Source: Hormiphora californensis
Lineage: Eukaryota; Ctenophora; Tentaculata; Cydippida; Pleurobrachiidae
Length of the DNA stretch: 64,000 bases
Assembly: GCA_020137815.1 (NCBI GenBank)
Contig: CM035359.1
Span: 5,108,652-5,172,651 of the forward strand
Direction: 5' to 3'
Made by a program: the position numbers and the translations under genes. The notes under the pieces are model-generated. The model searched no databases. It was not told the origin of the DNA and saw nothing but the letters and a program-made list of their open reading frames with translations. This document shows positions 51,701-64,000 of this stretch, in pieces; position 1 is the stretch's first letter; each line of letters begins with the position of its first letter.

Positions 51701-54700
51701 GGCAGGGAGGGCGGGATATAGGGGTATAATGTCCTACGTGCCGACGAGATTGGGATGAGATCGCCGTCGGCACGTAGGACATTTGACCCCTATATTCCGC
51801 CCTCCCTGCCGAAAACTGACTCCGAGAGAGTATTCGGCAGGGAGGACATTTACCCCTCCTATTCACCCTCTGTACCGACGATCGGCAGGGAGGATATTTC
51901 ACCCCTCCTTTTACCCTCTGTACCGACGATCGGTAGGGAGGGCGTTTCACTCCTTCTGTGAGCTCGAGAATTTGGCCGGCAGGCCAAATACGAAGAGTTC
52001 ACTGTGTATTGTTCCTCTGAGTATCGTTAGGGTAAGGGTTAGGGTTAGGGTTAGGGTTAGGGCGGTGGTTAGGGTTAGGGTGGTGGTTAGGGCGGTGGTT
52101 AGGGTGATGGTTAGGGCGATGGTTTGGGTTATGGTTTCGTCGGCACAGAGGGTGAAAAGGAGGGGTAAATGTCCTCCCTGCCGATCGTCGGTAGTGAGGC
52201 TGAAAAGGAGGGGTAAATGTCCTCCCTGCCGACGGCCCTACTTGCCGATCGTCGGTACAGAGGGTAAAAGGAGGGGTAAAATGTCCTCCCTGCCGATCGT
52301 CGGTACAGAGGGTAAAAGGAGGGGTAAAATGTCCTCCCTGCCGACCGTCGGCACAGAGGGTAAAAGGAGGGGTAAAATGTCCTCCCTGCCGACGGCCCTC
52401 CCTGCCGATCGGTAGGGAGGTCCGTCGGCAGGGAGGGCAGAAAATAGGGGTATAATGTCCTACGTGCCGACGGCGATCTCATCCCAATTTCGTCGGCACG
52501 TAGGACATTATACCCCCATATCCCGCCCTCCCTGCCGAATGACCTCCCTGCCGACCCGTCGGCAGGGAGGTCCGTCGGCAGGGAGGGGGTGACTCTCAGG
52601 GACTATCGTGAGGGACTGTGATTTGCGAAGTGACAAATGAATTATGAAATATAAATCTGATCAACCCGTTAATTGCCAATTATAACAATGATCAGGGCTT
52701 GATTACAGTCTCGAAATCAGTGGAATCAATAAAAAATGGTTGAGGCTCCCTATAAATCAGAGATTAATCCTCCTCTCCTAGCACAAAGTGGTGCGAAAAG
52801 TAGCAGGAAATACATAACCCCACCCTATAATTTTACCTACTGGTAAATTATTGCGAACACTGTACACATTTCTTGTGAGATGGATAGAGAGAGAAATAAT
52901 GAATGACAGTCATGTGAATTCCCTCGGGGAAAGATCACTCTCTAAGTGCATCTCAAGCCAAGGATCCACAAGTCTGCCAATTTACATAAATTACATCAGG
53001 AGCACATGACAGGGATATGTTACAAAGAGCACATGTTTGTTTTTTTCTCTGGTAAATCAATACATTCTCTATTTTATCAAGTCTATAAATTATTATGCAA
53101 GAAATGATCGATAATTTTAGTTTTTCATTCAATCAAAATGCACGGGATTTCATCATGTCATGTACCAAAGTGTTCTGGTAGGTATCCAAAGATTGGCCAC
53201 GGGATAGGGAGCTTTCACGTGATGCCTGAAATTCGGAGTTTACTCCTTCATAAATCTAACGACTCCTTTATAAATATTTTTCATGCATATCTGAATTTAT
53301 ATGGGGTTGTTTGTTTGTCGATGTGTACAACAATATATCTTTGACTCAAAGACAGAATAAACTAATTGTACCTAATTAGGCCTATCGTCATTCTGAAAAG
53401 GGAGAAATGAGAGAAAGATACAGAGGGAGTGAGAGAGAATAAATGTAAAAAGTAAAAACAGGCGTGTCGTTTACTGCAGTCAGTACATTCCGAAATACCC
53501 TCACCGCTGACTCTCTCTCACTATCTCTCTCTTTCACTCTCTCCCTCTCTCTCTCCTTCTCTCCCTATCTCTCTCCTTCTCTCCCTGTCTAACACGACAG
53601 GAATGCGGCGTTCTCCGCACAACAAGCTCCTGGTCTGCCTCACACACATTGTATACCACCGCGACTAGTTTGTGAACATTTGATTGCATGTCACATCGAC
53701 CCATATTTCTATCTCTCTCTCTCTATCTCTCTCTGTATCTTTTTCTATCTCCCTCTGATCTATCTCGGGTTCACAATATTTTAGCAAGCTCCTCTCATAT
53801 ATAATGCGTGTCTGATAAAAGAAAGTGAGATATAGAGAGAGGGAGAGAGCGAGAAAGGGAGAGAGAAGAATGAACATATTCATCGAAATATAGAGAGAAG
53901 GAAATTGAAACGACTGAATAGATGATAGAAAATGCACCAGCGTCAATGAAGCATGGCCATGATAATGATACTAATTCAATCAACCTGATCGGAATAAATT
54001 CTTCCAGTGATGAGATCTGAGTAAGAATTAATAAAATATGCAAAATGAATCCGTGTCTTTCTTCTGCCGAAATGTGTGTCAATGACGATCTTATCACACA
54101 TTTTGTTAGGGCGGGCCCAATAACAAAACAAAGTCTCCTTCATAAAAACATATGTTGAGAGGAACAGGGCGTACATAAACACACACAGGAGAAGGTTGCT
54201 CCTTCATAAAAACAGTCAGACAGCACACGTAGCAGAGGAGAGAGAGAGACAGGGAGAGAGAGGGTGATTGAGGGAGACAGAGAGAGAAAATATCATAATA
54301 AGTTCAGCTAAAGGACACACGTCAAACACACTGCTCCTTCATAAAAAACAGCTAATGGACGCATTGCTCCTTCATAAAGATAGATATGAACAGCAGACAC
54401 ACACACACACACTTCTCACCAAACTTCGTTGACTTCCATGCCTGCTATTCAGAACATTATGTCTTTCGGCTCCCTGCGTCAATAATACGGAGTGAGCGAG
54501 GGAGGAATGAAAACGACGATACGATATATCGATGTAAAAGATTCTGGTTCAATGAAAAAAGTGACAAATTGTGAAGTTAGGCTGATTTTGATAATCACGA
54601 ATGCTGCCAATATGTAATTGATGGGTGCTCAGAAATCTGTGTTTGTCTCTTTGCTTTTCTTCCAGATTTTCTCTCCATGGGATCAGGCTGATAATCGTTG

Positions 54701-55177
54701 CTGCTATCACTCTTGAATCATATATTGGAGGAGAGAGGTGGATAATTTTGGCAATCACTCTCAATCCTCGGATCTTGTTTCTCTCATCTCACCGAAGTCT
54801 GATGATGGTGTTCCATTTTGGTGTTTTTACCGGCTCGTCTCGGAGACACCACAGCCGGGTACCCGATATCCCCACTGTTTGGCCGACTTGTTGTTAGGCT
54901 GTGTTTACTGTTGCTCAAAGATCTGTTTATTCCACTTGTGACGTTTCGTGGGCTCGCCTATACATTGTGTGATTTGTGTGAGATGAATTGGGAACACGTT
55001 GTGACGTCACACATTACTAATGACGTCACATGCTTTTTGGAAGTGATGAAATAACAAAGTGGCGTTTGGGGAATTATCTAGAAGCTTTCCTGCAGTTCCC
55101 GACACGAAAAGCAAGGCACATTTTTACTGTTTACATCCATATCTCTCTCGTTCTTTCTTGCTCCCTCTCTCTCTCTA

Positions 55178-55220
<43 letters not shown>

Positions 55221-57830
55221 CTATCTCTCTCATTCCCTTGTCATGACAGGTGCAGACAGGCCTTCAAACCAACCAGTCTCCACACTGTTATAAAGTGAGT
55301 TTAACGCACGCAAACACAAATACAATCACACGTAAAAAACAAAGGAAAACCGCGTTTGTTTTCCCCCGAATTCCCATACAACTAGTAGTGAGTAGTAATA
55401 TAACTAGGAGGATGGTGAGAGTAGACGAAAAGGGGACAGAAATTGTACTTACGGGAGTTGATCGATTATCAAACATTCGCCCATCGTACGATCTGTTACT
55501 TCCCTGAAACAAAGAATAAACGGTTGAAGATTATTAAAATTATATAATTTATAATTTACAGATGGGAGGTTTACGAAACAGATTGTGATTACACAATTGA
55601 TCAATTCCGACAAATCATTTTATAATCCACCCTGACCCCCAATACTACGTCACATTCCCTCTCAGTCGCAACAACCCTCAGTCCCCACGTTGAAAGAAAT
55701 AAGGCGCCTTGGACGAGATTAATGAACAAATACTCCCGGCCTCTTAGGTCATATTCAATGTTTTCTCTCTTCTTTCTCTCACTTTCTCTCTCGCTTTTTC
55801 TTTCTCTTTATTTGACCTTCATTTTACACGCCAACTTCTACTAAGGCTATCTCTTCCATATATAATGGAAGTAACATTGAAGTTGATGTACATTATCAAG
55901 CTGTACGTCTCCACTCACACCAAACTTTCTTATAACCTAACAAAGTTACCACTGTCAGAAGGCAATGCTTACACGAGGTTGTCTCGCAGTGTGCACTATG
56001 GCTTCCAACCAAATTAAAACGGAATCAATATCCAGCATAACTTACTCCCCCGGTAACTTACTCATTCCCGGTTATCTCTATTGTTTCGAATACGTTTTGA
56101 TGGATAGTTGCATGTACCGGGGAGAGTACACTGTACTCGCAGTACACACTATACAGTACTACACAGATCTCTGCCTACTTTTGCAGCCCAACTTTCTCTC
56201 TTTTCCTAATTCCTCTCTCGCATTTTGCTTCTTTATTTTCTCTCTCTCGTATTCTTTGTGCGAGTGCCATTTAGAACAATGATTAGGGAAAGAAGTAAGA
56301 CAGGATCAGCATGGTGAAAAGGAGGAAATGAGACGGAGAACCATCCAATCATTATTCTATCTCTCTATCTTTATCTTTCTCTCTATCTTTCTCTCATAGA
56401 ATGTATGTGATTACGAAACTTTTAAAGATGGACGTGGCGTTCCCGTGGCGTTCTCCGGTTGAGGTTACCAAAAACGATTGCTCCTCCAAAGACTACAAAG
56501 TCGTAGTCGAATGATAGACGTCATAGTTTCACTATTTCACTAGATCGACTCGATGAGATTTTGGGAAAGCATGGTGGATAGAACTCTCTCTCTCACTAAC
56601 GATCAGAAAGAGGCATATCCGTGTCAGGGACGGATCTCCCCCCCCCCCCCCCCCAATATTATTGTCCCTTGGACCATGTCGTACCGTGTGTCACCCTGCA
56701 CAATAACTTGATCTACAGCATCATCAAGTCAATACCCCGTCAATACTCAGAGATATATATGAGGTATGTCTGGGTCGACACAGATGTTGTCTTCTCTCTT
56801 TTGAATAAATTGAATATCTTGCAGCCTTGCAATGGTATGTGCTTGCATTCAGTTATATTCCTGAGGGATTTGAGAAAAATAGAGACCAGCGGAGAAATAT
56901 TTTACTAAGATACAAATTTCAGAAGGGATAGAAAGTTCAATAGATCTTTCTATCAGATCTAGATCTATAGAACTATCAAGAGTTCAATAGAATATCTAGA
57001 TGGATGGATCTCTCTTGTTATGATGGAATGTTTGGATAGTATCTATTTGCATTAAAGATCAGCGTGTAGATCTATCCATTAAGCTCCTCTCTCCATGGCG
57101 TCACCCTCATAACAGTTCAATGCCTCCCCATCACATGATGGGTTTCCTGGTCCCTGATTGGTCCAAAACAGGTCACGTGATATAAATAGAGCCTTCCCAT
57201 TGGCTGTGGGCGGTTTGAAGAAGAGGAAATGTGTAGAGAGCTGTCAGGGATATATAGCACGTGGTGGTAATTGAGGGACCTGATTGGAGGAAAGAAGGAG
57301 GGCAGTTCTGAAAAGAAAGGAAAACCGAGGGACACCACCATGTACAGTTTGGGTGGGGGTGACAGGGAAATAACGGGGTGCGGGGGAGAGAGAGTGAGTG
57401 AATGGGAGAGAGTAAGTAAGAGAGAGTAAGACTTAAGAGAGAGAGAGAGAGGGGCCGTAGGAGATATAGGGAGATGTAGGTATGTAGTCGAGAGACTCAA
57501 CTTACAGTTATAGGAAAAGCAGGGGCACACACCTCTTTCAAAGGGGGCACACACCTCAAAGGGGGCACACACCTCTTTCTTTCAAAGATGACTCTAGAAG
57601 ATACAGAACTGGTACTTTCTTCACTTTTCTGGCCCCTGATTGGTCCAATAGAGGTCACGTGACTGTGCCATATATCTTCCTTTCACTTTCGCCTGTTTTT
57701 TACCAAACTCATATTGCCCAGCACTGTATTGTGTGCAGCAGACTGACGGTCTAAGCAAAGAAAACCACAGCGTTTTTAACAACAAAACACGGTCCTCCTT
57801 GTTCAGAGATACACGTGAGAGGGAGAAAGA

Positions 57831-57905
<75 letters not shown>

Positions 57906-58620
57906 AAAAGAGAAGGGTGAAAGAAACATGAAACACTTCGCAAGTTGCAGTTATCCAATTATCTACTACTGCACGTGAGATTTTGATGAAGGAGCATGCT
58001 GGATAAATACAAGGGTTGTTATGTTCGCACGGTGAGAGAGGGTCCAGCAAGGAGGGGGCGTGTGTGTGAAATTTTAGGGGCATGGCTCCTAACTTTTGTG
58101 TCTTTCACGCGTCCCAGCTACCATGGCTGGTGAAGAATGGCGACAGACGCATTTCATGCGTGTTCATTTTGGAATGGGGGAGAGAGAGAGAGATGGAGAT
58201 AGATAGAGAGAGTGAGGGAGCTCCTACTACCTACAAAAACACGGCCACACGCCCAGTATTATGAATGCACCAAATCATAATAATAAACATACTTCGAATT
58301 TTCTCTCCCCTAATTCTCTCCCTTTCTTCACTTTAATCTCTCTCAATGACACACGTACCAGATCAGGACCTGTCGGATGTCATTGAGCCTCAGGGTTCAC
58401 AAAGGTAGAAGGTTGGAATTTTAGTACTCACACTTCAAAAGATTGGTCATTGGTTAAATTTACATTCTAAATTAGCACCAGTTTTTGCATCATTACTCTT
58501 TTCCATCCTTTGAACAAAACATCATCCAGGAAGCTTCCATTCATTGCAGATCTTCCTTCTCTAACTCATGTTAACTCACACAATGCAGCAAGACAATTGA
58601 TCTGATCCAGATATATAAAG

Positions 58621-58662
<42 letters not shown>

Positions 58663-61245
58663 GAGAGAGAGAACTCAGGCTCTAGAGATTCTCTAATGAG
58701 TCGTCTCATTTTCCTCCTATCTCTCTCTTCTCGCTTCTCTCTCTCCTTCCATCTCTCTCCTCGCCTCGCTCTGCTTCTCCCTCTTCTCCCCTCTCTCTCC
58801 CCCCCTTCCTCTCGCGTTCTTCATCTTAGTTTGGTGTAGTATACTTCATCTGCTGTTCCAAGTCCCTTCCCTTTCCCATTCTTCAGTAATGCTGAGTTTA
58901 TTTATTGGGTTGATAAAGTAAGAGGATAGGATGAAACCCATTCTCTCCCAGCTCATAAGGTAATTGTGGCTGGGAGTGATTTATTCGTAATACCGAATTA
59001 ATATAATCTTTCTGTCTGAATAACTCACCTTAACCCGACAACCCATCTTCCTTTTTTTCATTACTCCTTTTACCTTCCCTTCCTCCCCTCTACTTAGATG
59101 TTCTTTTTCCCGCTCGTTCCCTCTAGTGATCGGTCGTCTCCCTTTTCGTCCAGATTTCTCTCCTGATGTAAGGACCCTCATCCACCGTCGTCGTCGTCAC
59201 GGTGTCTGTAACTAATGAGAGGCACTACATCTACTACTGCAGCTGTTATAGTAGTCATTTGTCCATCGTGGGGCGGATCAAGTATCCAATAGGGCCGGAG
59301 GATTGGGCGGAAGGATTCCATATAATCGAATAGAGGTGTGTTGCTTATAGCGACTCTTTAAAAGCCCCCATATCACTTTAATAAATGTCGACAAATTGAG
59401 CATTCTTTGGCACGTGTCACACAGTCCGTCCCAGACCAAGAAGAGACCTAACACAGATATATGTTAGGCTAACATGCCACCCACAAGATGAGACCTAACA
59501 TGCCTGTGTGTTAGGTCAGACAGCAGTAGCACTTCTACAGCAGTAGACTGCAGGTGGCATTAGCAATATAGTTGACTCAGTACACCCCGTTAACTCGATC
59601 CAGATCCACACTATAATAGCAGCGAAGATGAAGTTCATCCTTTAGCCCTATGGGTTGTACCGGCAGAATGGTTGGCATGTCAGGGCGTGTACCCAAACAT
59701 ACCCCCTCATATAATAATGCTGCATTTTATATGCAGTTATTACATCACCGATATAATTAGACTGATCAAGTTTCTTGAAGGAGAGTGTCTTCTCTATTGG
59801 TCACAACTGTAGAATCATAAATTCCACACACTCTCTTTACTGTTTACACCTCAATCTCATTGACCACAACTGTGGAATCTGTTCTCGCTCAGTCACTTTA
59901 AATACATCACATGATATGTAATAAACTACTTCAAAATTTTACAGACCTTTGAATACAAGGAGCGGCATTCATACAGATTATATGAATACAAGGAGCGGCA
60001 TTCATACAGATTGCAGACTTTTTAAATCTTCATGTGGGAGTTAGGTACACAGTTTTCACAGCTTGTCGGCCTGTAATCTTTCTCTCCTAAGTCCCTATGT
60101 TACTCTATCTTTCTCTCTCCTTCTTCCATATATGACGTCAGCCATGATTGAAAGATTGAAAGGGAATAATTAAACAGATTCGTTAAATCTTGTCAGTACG
60201 TGCTCCATACCATTTTATATTGTGCTTTATTATTATTATGCACTCGACTGCTCTCCTTTAGACGGAAGTTTGAAGAAGAAAGAGAGAGAGAGGTTGCTTG
60301 CCGTTGCATCACTGTGTAAACACTGAAGAACACTTGCCCGAATGAACATGATCATCAGAGCGGGGAGACCGAATGGAATTTAAATTCGACTTTATCTTCT
60401 TTTAGGCCAATAAACATAATATATAGGCTATAGCAGGCCAGAGAGACAGAGGGAAAAGTGAAAAGATGCAGTGCAGAGATACAATTTCCTGTAAATTTTT
60501 GCAAAACGGCGAAACCAAAACTTTCGTCTGTCAATGTGTGGTTACCCTTCACATGGTGATACTCATGGGAACTTTTACCTTTCTATCTTCCCCCCCCCTC
60601 TCTCTATTCATTCCTCCCTGAAATGTCTCACTTTCCGTTTCACCAACCTCAACAACTCCCCTTTTCGCGGTTTATCAAGGTCTAATATTAGTATTCCTGC
60701 ACAGGGATACTCCATATAATATTTCCAGAATTTCATATAACTCAAAGCATGCACAACTTCAAATTCCATTCCCTCATTTTCTCTCCCCGGCCCCCATGAC
60801 CGACCAACCCGCCCCAACAGCAACAACATTCTGTCCTGTGAGAAATAGATAATATCTTCATGCAAATATGACACGAAATAATTGGGGAAAAGGGTATTGA
60901 ATCACCGGTTTAAAATTAATACGATCTAGATAATTACTCGTAGGGATTCTGGGGGTAGAACATTGTTTTTTTGTCATGCGAAAAGAAGGATGTCCAGAAG
61001 GCGGGGATAAAAAAATGAGACTTTATAAAAGATAGTAACCCCAGTACAGTGAAACCTCGATTTACCGGATATCTAGGGGGATACAAATTCTGTACGGTAT
61101 ATGGAGAGATTCCGGTGAATCGAGGGCTGACTGTGTGTTATAACAGAGACTAGAGAGAAAGAGAGAGAAACATGGACAGATCAGATCTTACCATGGGACT
61201 CGACAGCCCGGAATTTCGACGTGGGGGCAAGTTGGGTGGGAAATC
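48777..61245 (-). CDS. C-terminal region of an adhesion-receptor-like protein (5' partial)
   Basis: Nine exons join in phase: 61245-61192, 55503-55453, 51467-51379, 51254-51154, 50956-50871, 50769-50703, 50471-50298, 49643-49507 and 48875-48777 (858 nt, 285 aa, stop TGA). The exon 7 donor is the weakest (GTTCGT at 50297; a nearby alternative keeps phase). The sequence is hydrophilic and Ser/Pro/Asp-rich, with no membrane segment or enzyme domain: PPRRNSGLSSP, SYDGRMFDNRS, SGKDSGRGS, SDSDIEKYLEEDEED. The KDSGRG plus SDSDI combination recalls cytoplasmic tails of protocadherins and other large cadherins, so I infer an intracellular tail; the ectodomain exons would lie beyond 61.2 kb. The identity is uncertain, and extra small exons could be hidden in the long introns. 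Confidence 0.72.
49371..49453. repeat. Near-perfect hairpin, 38-bp arms
   Basis: GCTCAAACCCTATTTTCCGG at 49376 pairs with its complement ending near 49448 around a 7-bp loop (AAATTCC), with one mismatch in the outer stem. It lies in the last intron of the adhesion-like gene. It is either a small MITE or an RNA hairpin. Confidence 0.88.
50156..50264. mobile_element. 109-bp hAT-like MITE, copy 2
   Basis: It has the same length and termini as the copy at 2830 (CAGGAACCGACCGAATCAGG ... TCGGTCGGTTCCTG), with the 8-bp duplication GTTTGCTA at 50148-50155 and 50265-50272. It lies about 34 bp beyond the exon 7 donor of the adhesion-like gene. It carries CCAAT-like and GTCACGTGAC motifs. Confidence 0.92.
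51656..52589. mobile_element. Complex nested palindrome built on CCGTCGGCAGGGAGG
   Basis: Left part 51656-51960 and right part about 52135-52589 mirror one another and are themselves made of smaller palindromes. Examples are CCTCCCTGCCGACGG with CCGTCGGCAGGGAGG, and GTCCTACGTGCCGACG with CGTCGGCACGTAGGAC. The core also repeats a GTAAAAGGAGGGGTAAA unit. The centre holds telomere-like repeats. No ORF is credible. It is a foldback-like element in a long intron of the adhesion-like gene. Confidence 0.85.
52027..52136. repeat. Interstitial TTAGGG telomere-like repeats
   Basis: Four or more perfect TTAGGG units (about 52038-52065) pass into degenerate GGTTAGGGTGGT and GGTTAGGGCGATG variants. They are enclosed by the nested palindrome. 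Confidence 0.9.
52590..55452. other. Long intron with dispersed simple repeats
   Basis: No exon is recognised. It contains CT-rich tracts (53510-53590, 53710-53745), GA tracts (53835-53875, 54235-54290) and a dispersed TGCTCCTTCATAAA motif (54135, 54199, 54330, 54364). Confidence 0.55.
55156..55222. repeat. (CT)n microsatellite
   Basis: A CTCTCT run with a few interruptions, about 230 bp upstream (on the minus strand, downstream) of the small exon 55453-55503. Confidence 0.9.
57838..57902. repeat. (GA)n microsatellite
   Basis: An uninterrupted GA run of about 65 bp within the long intron of the adhesion-like gene. Confidence 0.96.
61047..61133. mobile_element. pogo/Tigger-like mini-element
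   Basis: CAGTGAAACCTCGATTTACC at 61047 and its imperfect complement ending CTG at about 61133 form terminal inverted repeats of the CAGT(n)AACCTCG type, common in pogo/Tigger elements. The left flank is TA; the right flank is TG, so the target duplication is degraded. It has no coding capacity. Confidence 0.7.
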
Positions 61246-61861
61246 CTAATTGTAATTTAAACGGAGTTACAAATCACAAACAAATCACTGGAGCGTGATA
61301 TAATGAAGTGACAACTTGGTTTGTATTAGTTACACAGACGGTTACACAAAACTAATGGTTACACATCTCACGATTACAGCTTGGACATAATATTTGGATC
61401 GATTGGTATTTTTCAAATTAACAGTTACATAGACAAACAGTTTAACACCTCCTTCAGGAACAAAATGTAACGTTAGACCTCAAAATTATATCTCTCCTAC
61501 ATTTTATCTTTCTTCCACTCTCTCCCTTCAATTTTATCTGCCTCTCTCTTTCTTGCTTTATTTTTATGGCCAGGACTAGAGAGAAATTAGGAGTGATTTT
61601 ATCACAATGTTGGGTACTCGTATTGTCAGATGAATGGAGCCGTTTGCCATTACAAAAGAGACTGATAAAGCCAGATGGGAACTCTTATCTGGGAGCTCAA
61701 AAAGAGGGGAATTATTACCGTGTAAGTTGTTTAATCAATTCTTTGGAGTTGGGATGAGAGTACGCGATGAATCTTATTGAAACTCGTGTGTGTGTGGTCT
61801 GAAGACAACTAATTTGATAGTGAACAGTAGACATGCCCCCTACCAGGCACACACCCAGTTT

Positions 61862-62198
61862 GGCCCCCATAAAAAAGTCGCTTGGCAAATTCCCTCGTCG
61901 CTCGGCAATTGGTTCGGCAACAACAGGTGGTTTGCCGAGCCAGTCGCTCGGCTAATCAAGGAAGTCTCCGTGATTTCACCGCGTTCTTACAGAAAAAGCA
62001 CATTTTTTCAGCACTTTGTATTTTTCAGCAGGAGATTTTGAAAGAAAGTGCTGAAAAAATGTACTTTTTCTGTAAGAACGCGGTGAAAACACGGCGACTT
62101 CCTTGATTAGCCGAGCGACTGGCTCGGCAAACCACCTGTTGTTGCCGAACCAATTGCCGAGCGACGAGGGAATTTGCCAAGCGACTTTTTTATGGGGG
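61862..62198. mobile_element. Foldback element, ~337 bp, near-perfect arms
   Basis: The left arm GGCCCCCATAAAAAAGTCGC... and right arm ...GCGACTTTTTTATGGGGG pair over about 140 bp around a short centre. An inner TTTTTTCAGCACTTT/AAAGTGCTGAAAAAA stem is included. It contains several GCTCGGCAA/TTGCCGAGC subrepeats. No coding ORF is seen. The right end runs directly into a GA microsatellite. Confidence 0.88.
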
Positions 62199-62199
62199 G

Positions 62200-62504
<305 letters not shown>

Positions 62505-62574
62505 TCGGAGATCCTCGGAGGAGGTTCAGCGGTGGTACCGCTCGGTCCCTATATTACAGATATGGGCCATAGTA

Positions 62575-63240
62575 TTACCAGTCCAGAATGCTATTATTAT
62601 TCCTTCGCATGTAGCCTCTAGTCGGAGGCTGGTCTGGCATTTGGGATAAGTGTTTATCCAGGGTAGATTTCATTCCGTCCAGGGTCTTCTTATTCTTGAC
62701 CATTGCCGGTACTGAATTAAACAGCCCAATAGCAGAGGAAGTGAAACCATTGAATATCTTGGTATTTATTCCTTTACGAGAGGCTTTGCCAATTGGTCTT
62801 TCAGCAGTTGGTCCATGCCTCAAGGAGTTCCGGAATGAGATATCGTAGTGGTTGGGAGCAAGTCCGATGTGAATTTTCCACATTGATATGATTTTAAATC
62901 TCTCCCTTCTCCTTTGGAGGGAGTATAGGTTAAGGTGGACAAGTCTTTCCCAGTAGTTCATGGCTTCACAGCCATCAATGTTAGCTGTAAAGGCTCTTTG
63001 AACAGCCTCTATTTGTTCGATTTGACCGATTTCATAGGGGGACCACAGTGCCGAACAGTATTCTAGGTGTGGGAGCACAAAGGTTTTGTACAGTTGGAGA
63101 AGGTGTTCTTTTCTCCTAGTACTGAACGTTCTTAGAATCCATGATGCCATTGTACCGGCTTTGCGAGTCATCTCGGCTAATTGAGCTTTCCAATTCAGTT
63201 CAGGATCAATAAGAATACCCAGGTCACGAACAGCATCGTC
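62575..63240 (-). pseudogene. 5'-truncated LINE fragment, same lineage as the intact LINE
   Basis: The open frame begins in-line at about 63240 ([17 protein letters not shown]) and runs to 62575. It contains LPHLEYCSALWSPYEIG, AMNYWERLVHLNLYSLQRRR and PDQPPTRGYMRRNNNSILDW. These match the C-terminal RT blocks of the intact LINE ORF2 at 30751, including its terminal RGY...SLIDW-type ending, but as a distinct subfamily. The endonuclease and RT catalytic core are absent. The 5' truncation point abuts a GA tract. Confidence 0.87.
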
Positions 63241-63243
63241 TCC

Positions 63244-63352
<109 letters not shown>

Positions 63353-64000
63353 GGGGTAGAGGGGTAGATTGTTAGCTTTTTAGAAACTCTGGAAGCATAT
63401 TTTATAGTTTATAGTGAACTCCTGAGCGATTATGTAAGAGATAAGAGGGTACGAAACATACTTTTTTAATTCATTTATTTCCGTGCTAAAGGTGTGCCTA
63501 AACCGAAATCATACTATTATTAAAGCAAATAGGGAAATCCAGTGTAACGTTTTTTACCTTATATGGCATTTAGCACGTGCAGGTTTAGAGCCTAGAGGTG
63601 AACTGTGGAGTACTATTGGAGTGGGGCCAGGAGTCGGAGCCGTTGCCAATGGCATGGTTGCTACTGTTATACTGCACGTGCACGTGCATTTGATCTTGCT
63701 TTAGTCTGTTTCACTGTTCCAGCTAATTATATGCTCTCTTCAACAACTCTTGATATACGACAGCGACAATTGGAGTTATTCACGCAAGATCTCACCGCTA
63801 TTCTCTACTTTTCCATACACTGAGGGGTTCAAATGCAGCATCACCAAAAGAAGTGCAGAGAGAACGAACTAGACGTTAGAGGTTAAACAGAACCGATGAT
63901 CAATCTCAGAGATTAAGGCAGATGAATACTGCAAGCAGACGAAATAGTAAGTTCTTTTATAACTTTGATCGCCGGATCATCATTTGACGTTCTGAAACCA
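63353..64000. other. No gene recognised
   Basis: Short frames only. A GCACGTGCACGTGC palindromic run lies near 63674-63690. No splice-bounded exon continuing the adhesion-like gene could be supported. Confidence 0.5.

Larger units (their letters stand above)
55504..61191. other. 5.7-kb intron, no exon recognised
   Basis: It holds scattered CT/GA microsatellites (57820-57905, 58620-58670) and a poly-C run at 56640. Two diverged TGATTGG...GGTCACGTGA segments (57150-57185, 57635-57665) resemble the 109-bp MITE interior. A small inverted repeat containing GACCTAACACA and TGTGTTAGGTC lies at 59446-59518. Extra phase-0 exons cannot be excluded. Confidence 0.5.

Overview
The window is invertebrate animal nuclear DNA. 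It has multi-exon genes with GT-AG introns whose phases can be followed exon by exon, several LINE families, a Helitron, hAT-like MITEs, long foldback elements, and dense micro- and minisatellites. The best phylogenetic marker is an ANKHD1/ANKRD17 (Mask) orthologue, an animal gene. Nothing seen fixes the phylum; an early-branching or marine invertebrate is a guess. No tRNA, rRNA, CRISPR array or bacterial-style operon was seen.

Layout. 0.5-15.1 kb: a minus-strand 10-exon gene for a 406-aa coiled-coil protein. Its 11.5-kb first intron holds a 78-bp minisatellite, a full-length R2-like (RLE-type) LINE split by a 1.2-kb foldback element, a second foldback, and a complete two-exon minus-strand gene for a 189-aa secreted protein. 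The intron of that nested gene carries a 1.26-kb palindrome inserted in a tandem array. 16.7-30.5 kb: the complete 31-exon minus-strand Mask gene (1491 aa: 17 ankyrin repeats, Lys/Glu-rich linker, KH domain, low-complexity tail). 30.6-35.3 kb: an intact two-ORF LINE directly upstream of the Mask start codon. 35.8-47.3 kb: three more LINE copies, one full length but split by a hAT-like MITE. 47.8-61.2 kb: the last nine recognised exons of a minus-strand gene that looks like the cytoplasmic tail of a large adhesion-type protein; its 5' part lies beyond 61.2 kb. 61-64 kb: a pogo-like MITE, another foldback, (GA)n tracts and a 5'-truncated LINE.

The most unusual signal is the way minisatellites in the Mask gene contain its splice sites. 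A 44-bp unit repeated about 20 times carries the whole exon 9 3' splice site (branch-point-like TTAAC, pyrimidine tract, AG) plus the first 20 nt of the exon. A 40-bp unit repeats the exon 24 donor five times. A ~35-bp unit repeats the exon 26 donor and is interrupted by a Helitron. Another ~35-bp unit repeats the exon 17 acceptor. A fifth array upstream of exon 13 has no AG dinucleotide on the transcribed strand for about 487 nt and repeats a CTAAC branch-point-like motif. Several transposons are so well preserved that removing them with one target-site copy exactly restores the interrupted reading frame or repeat.
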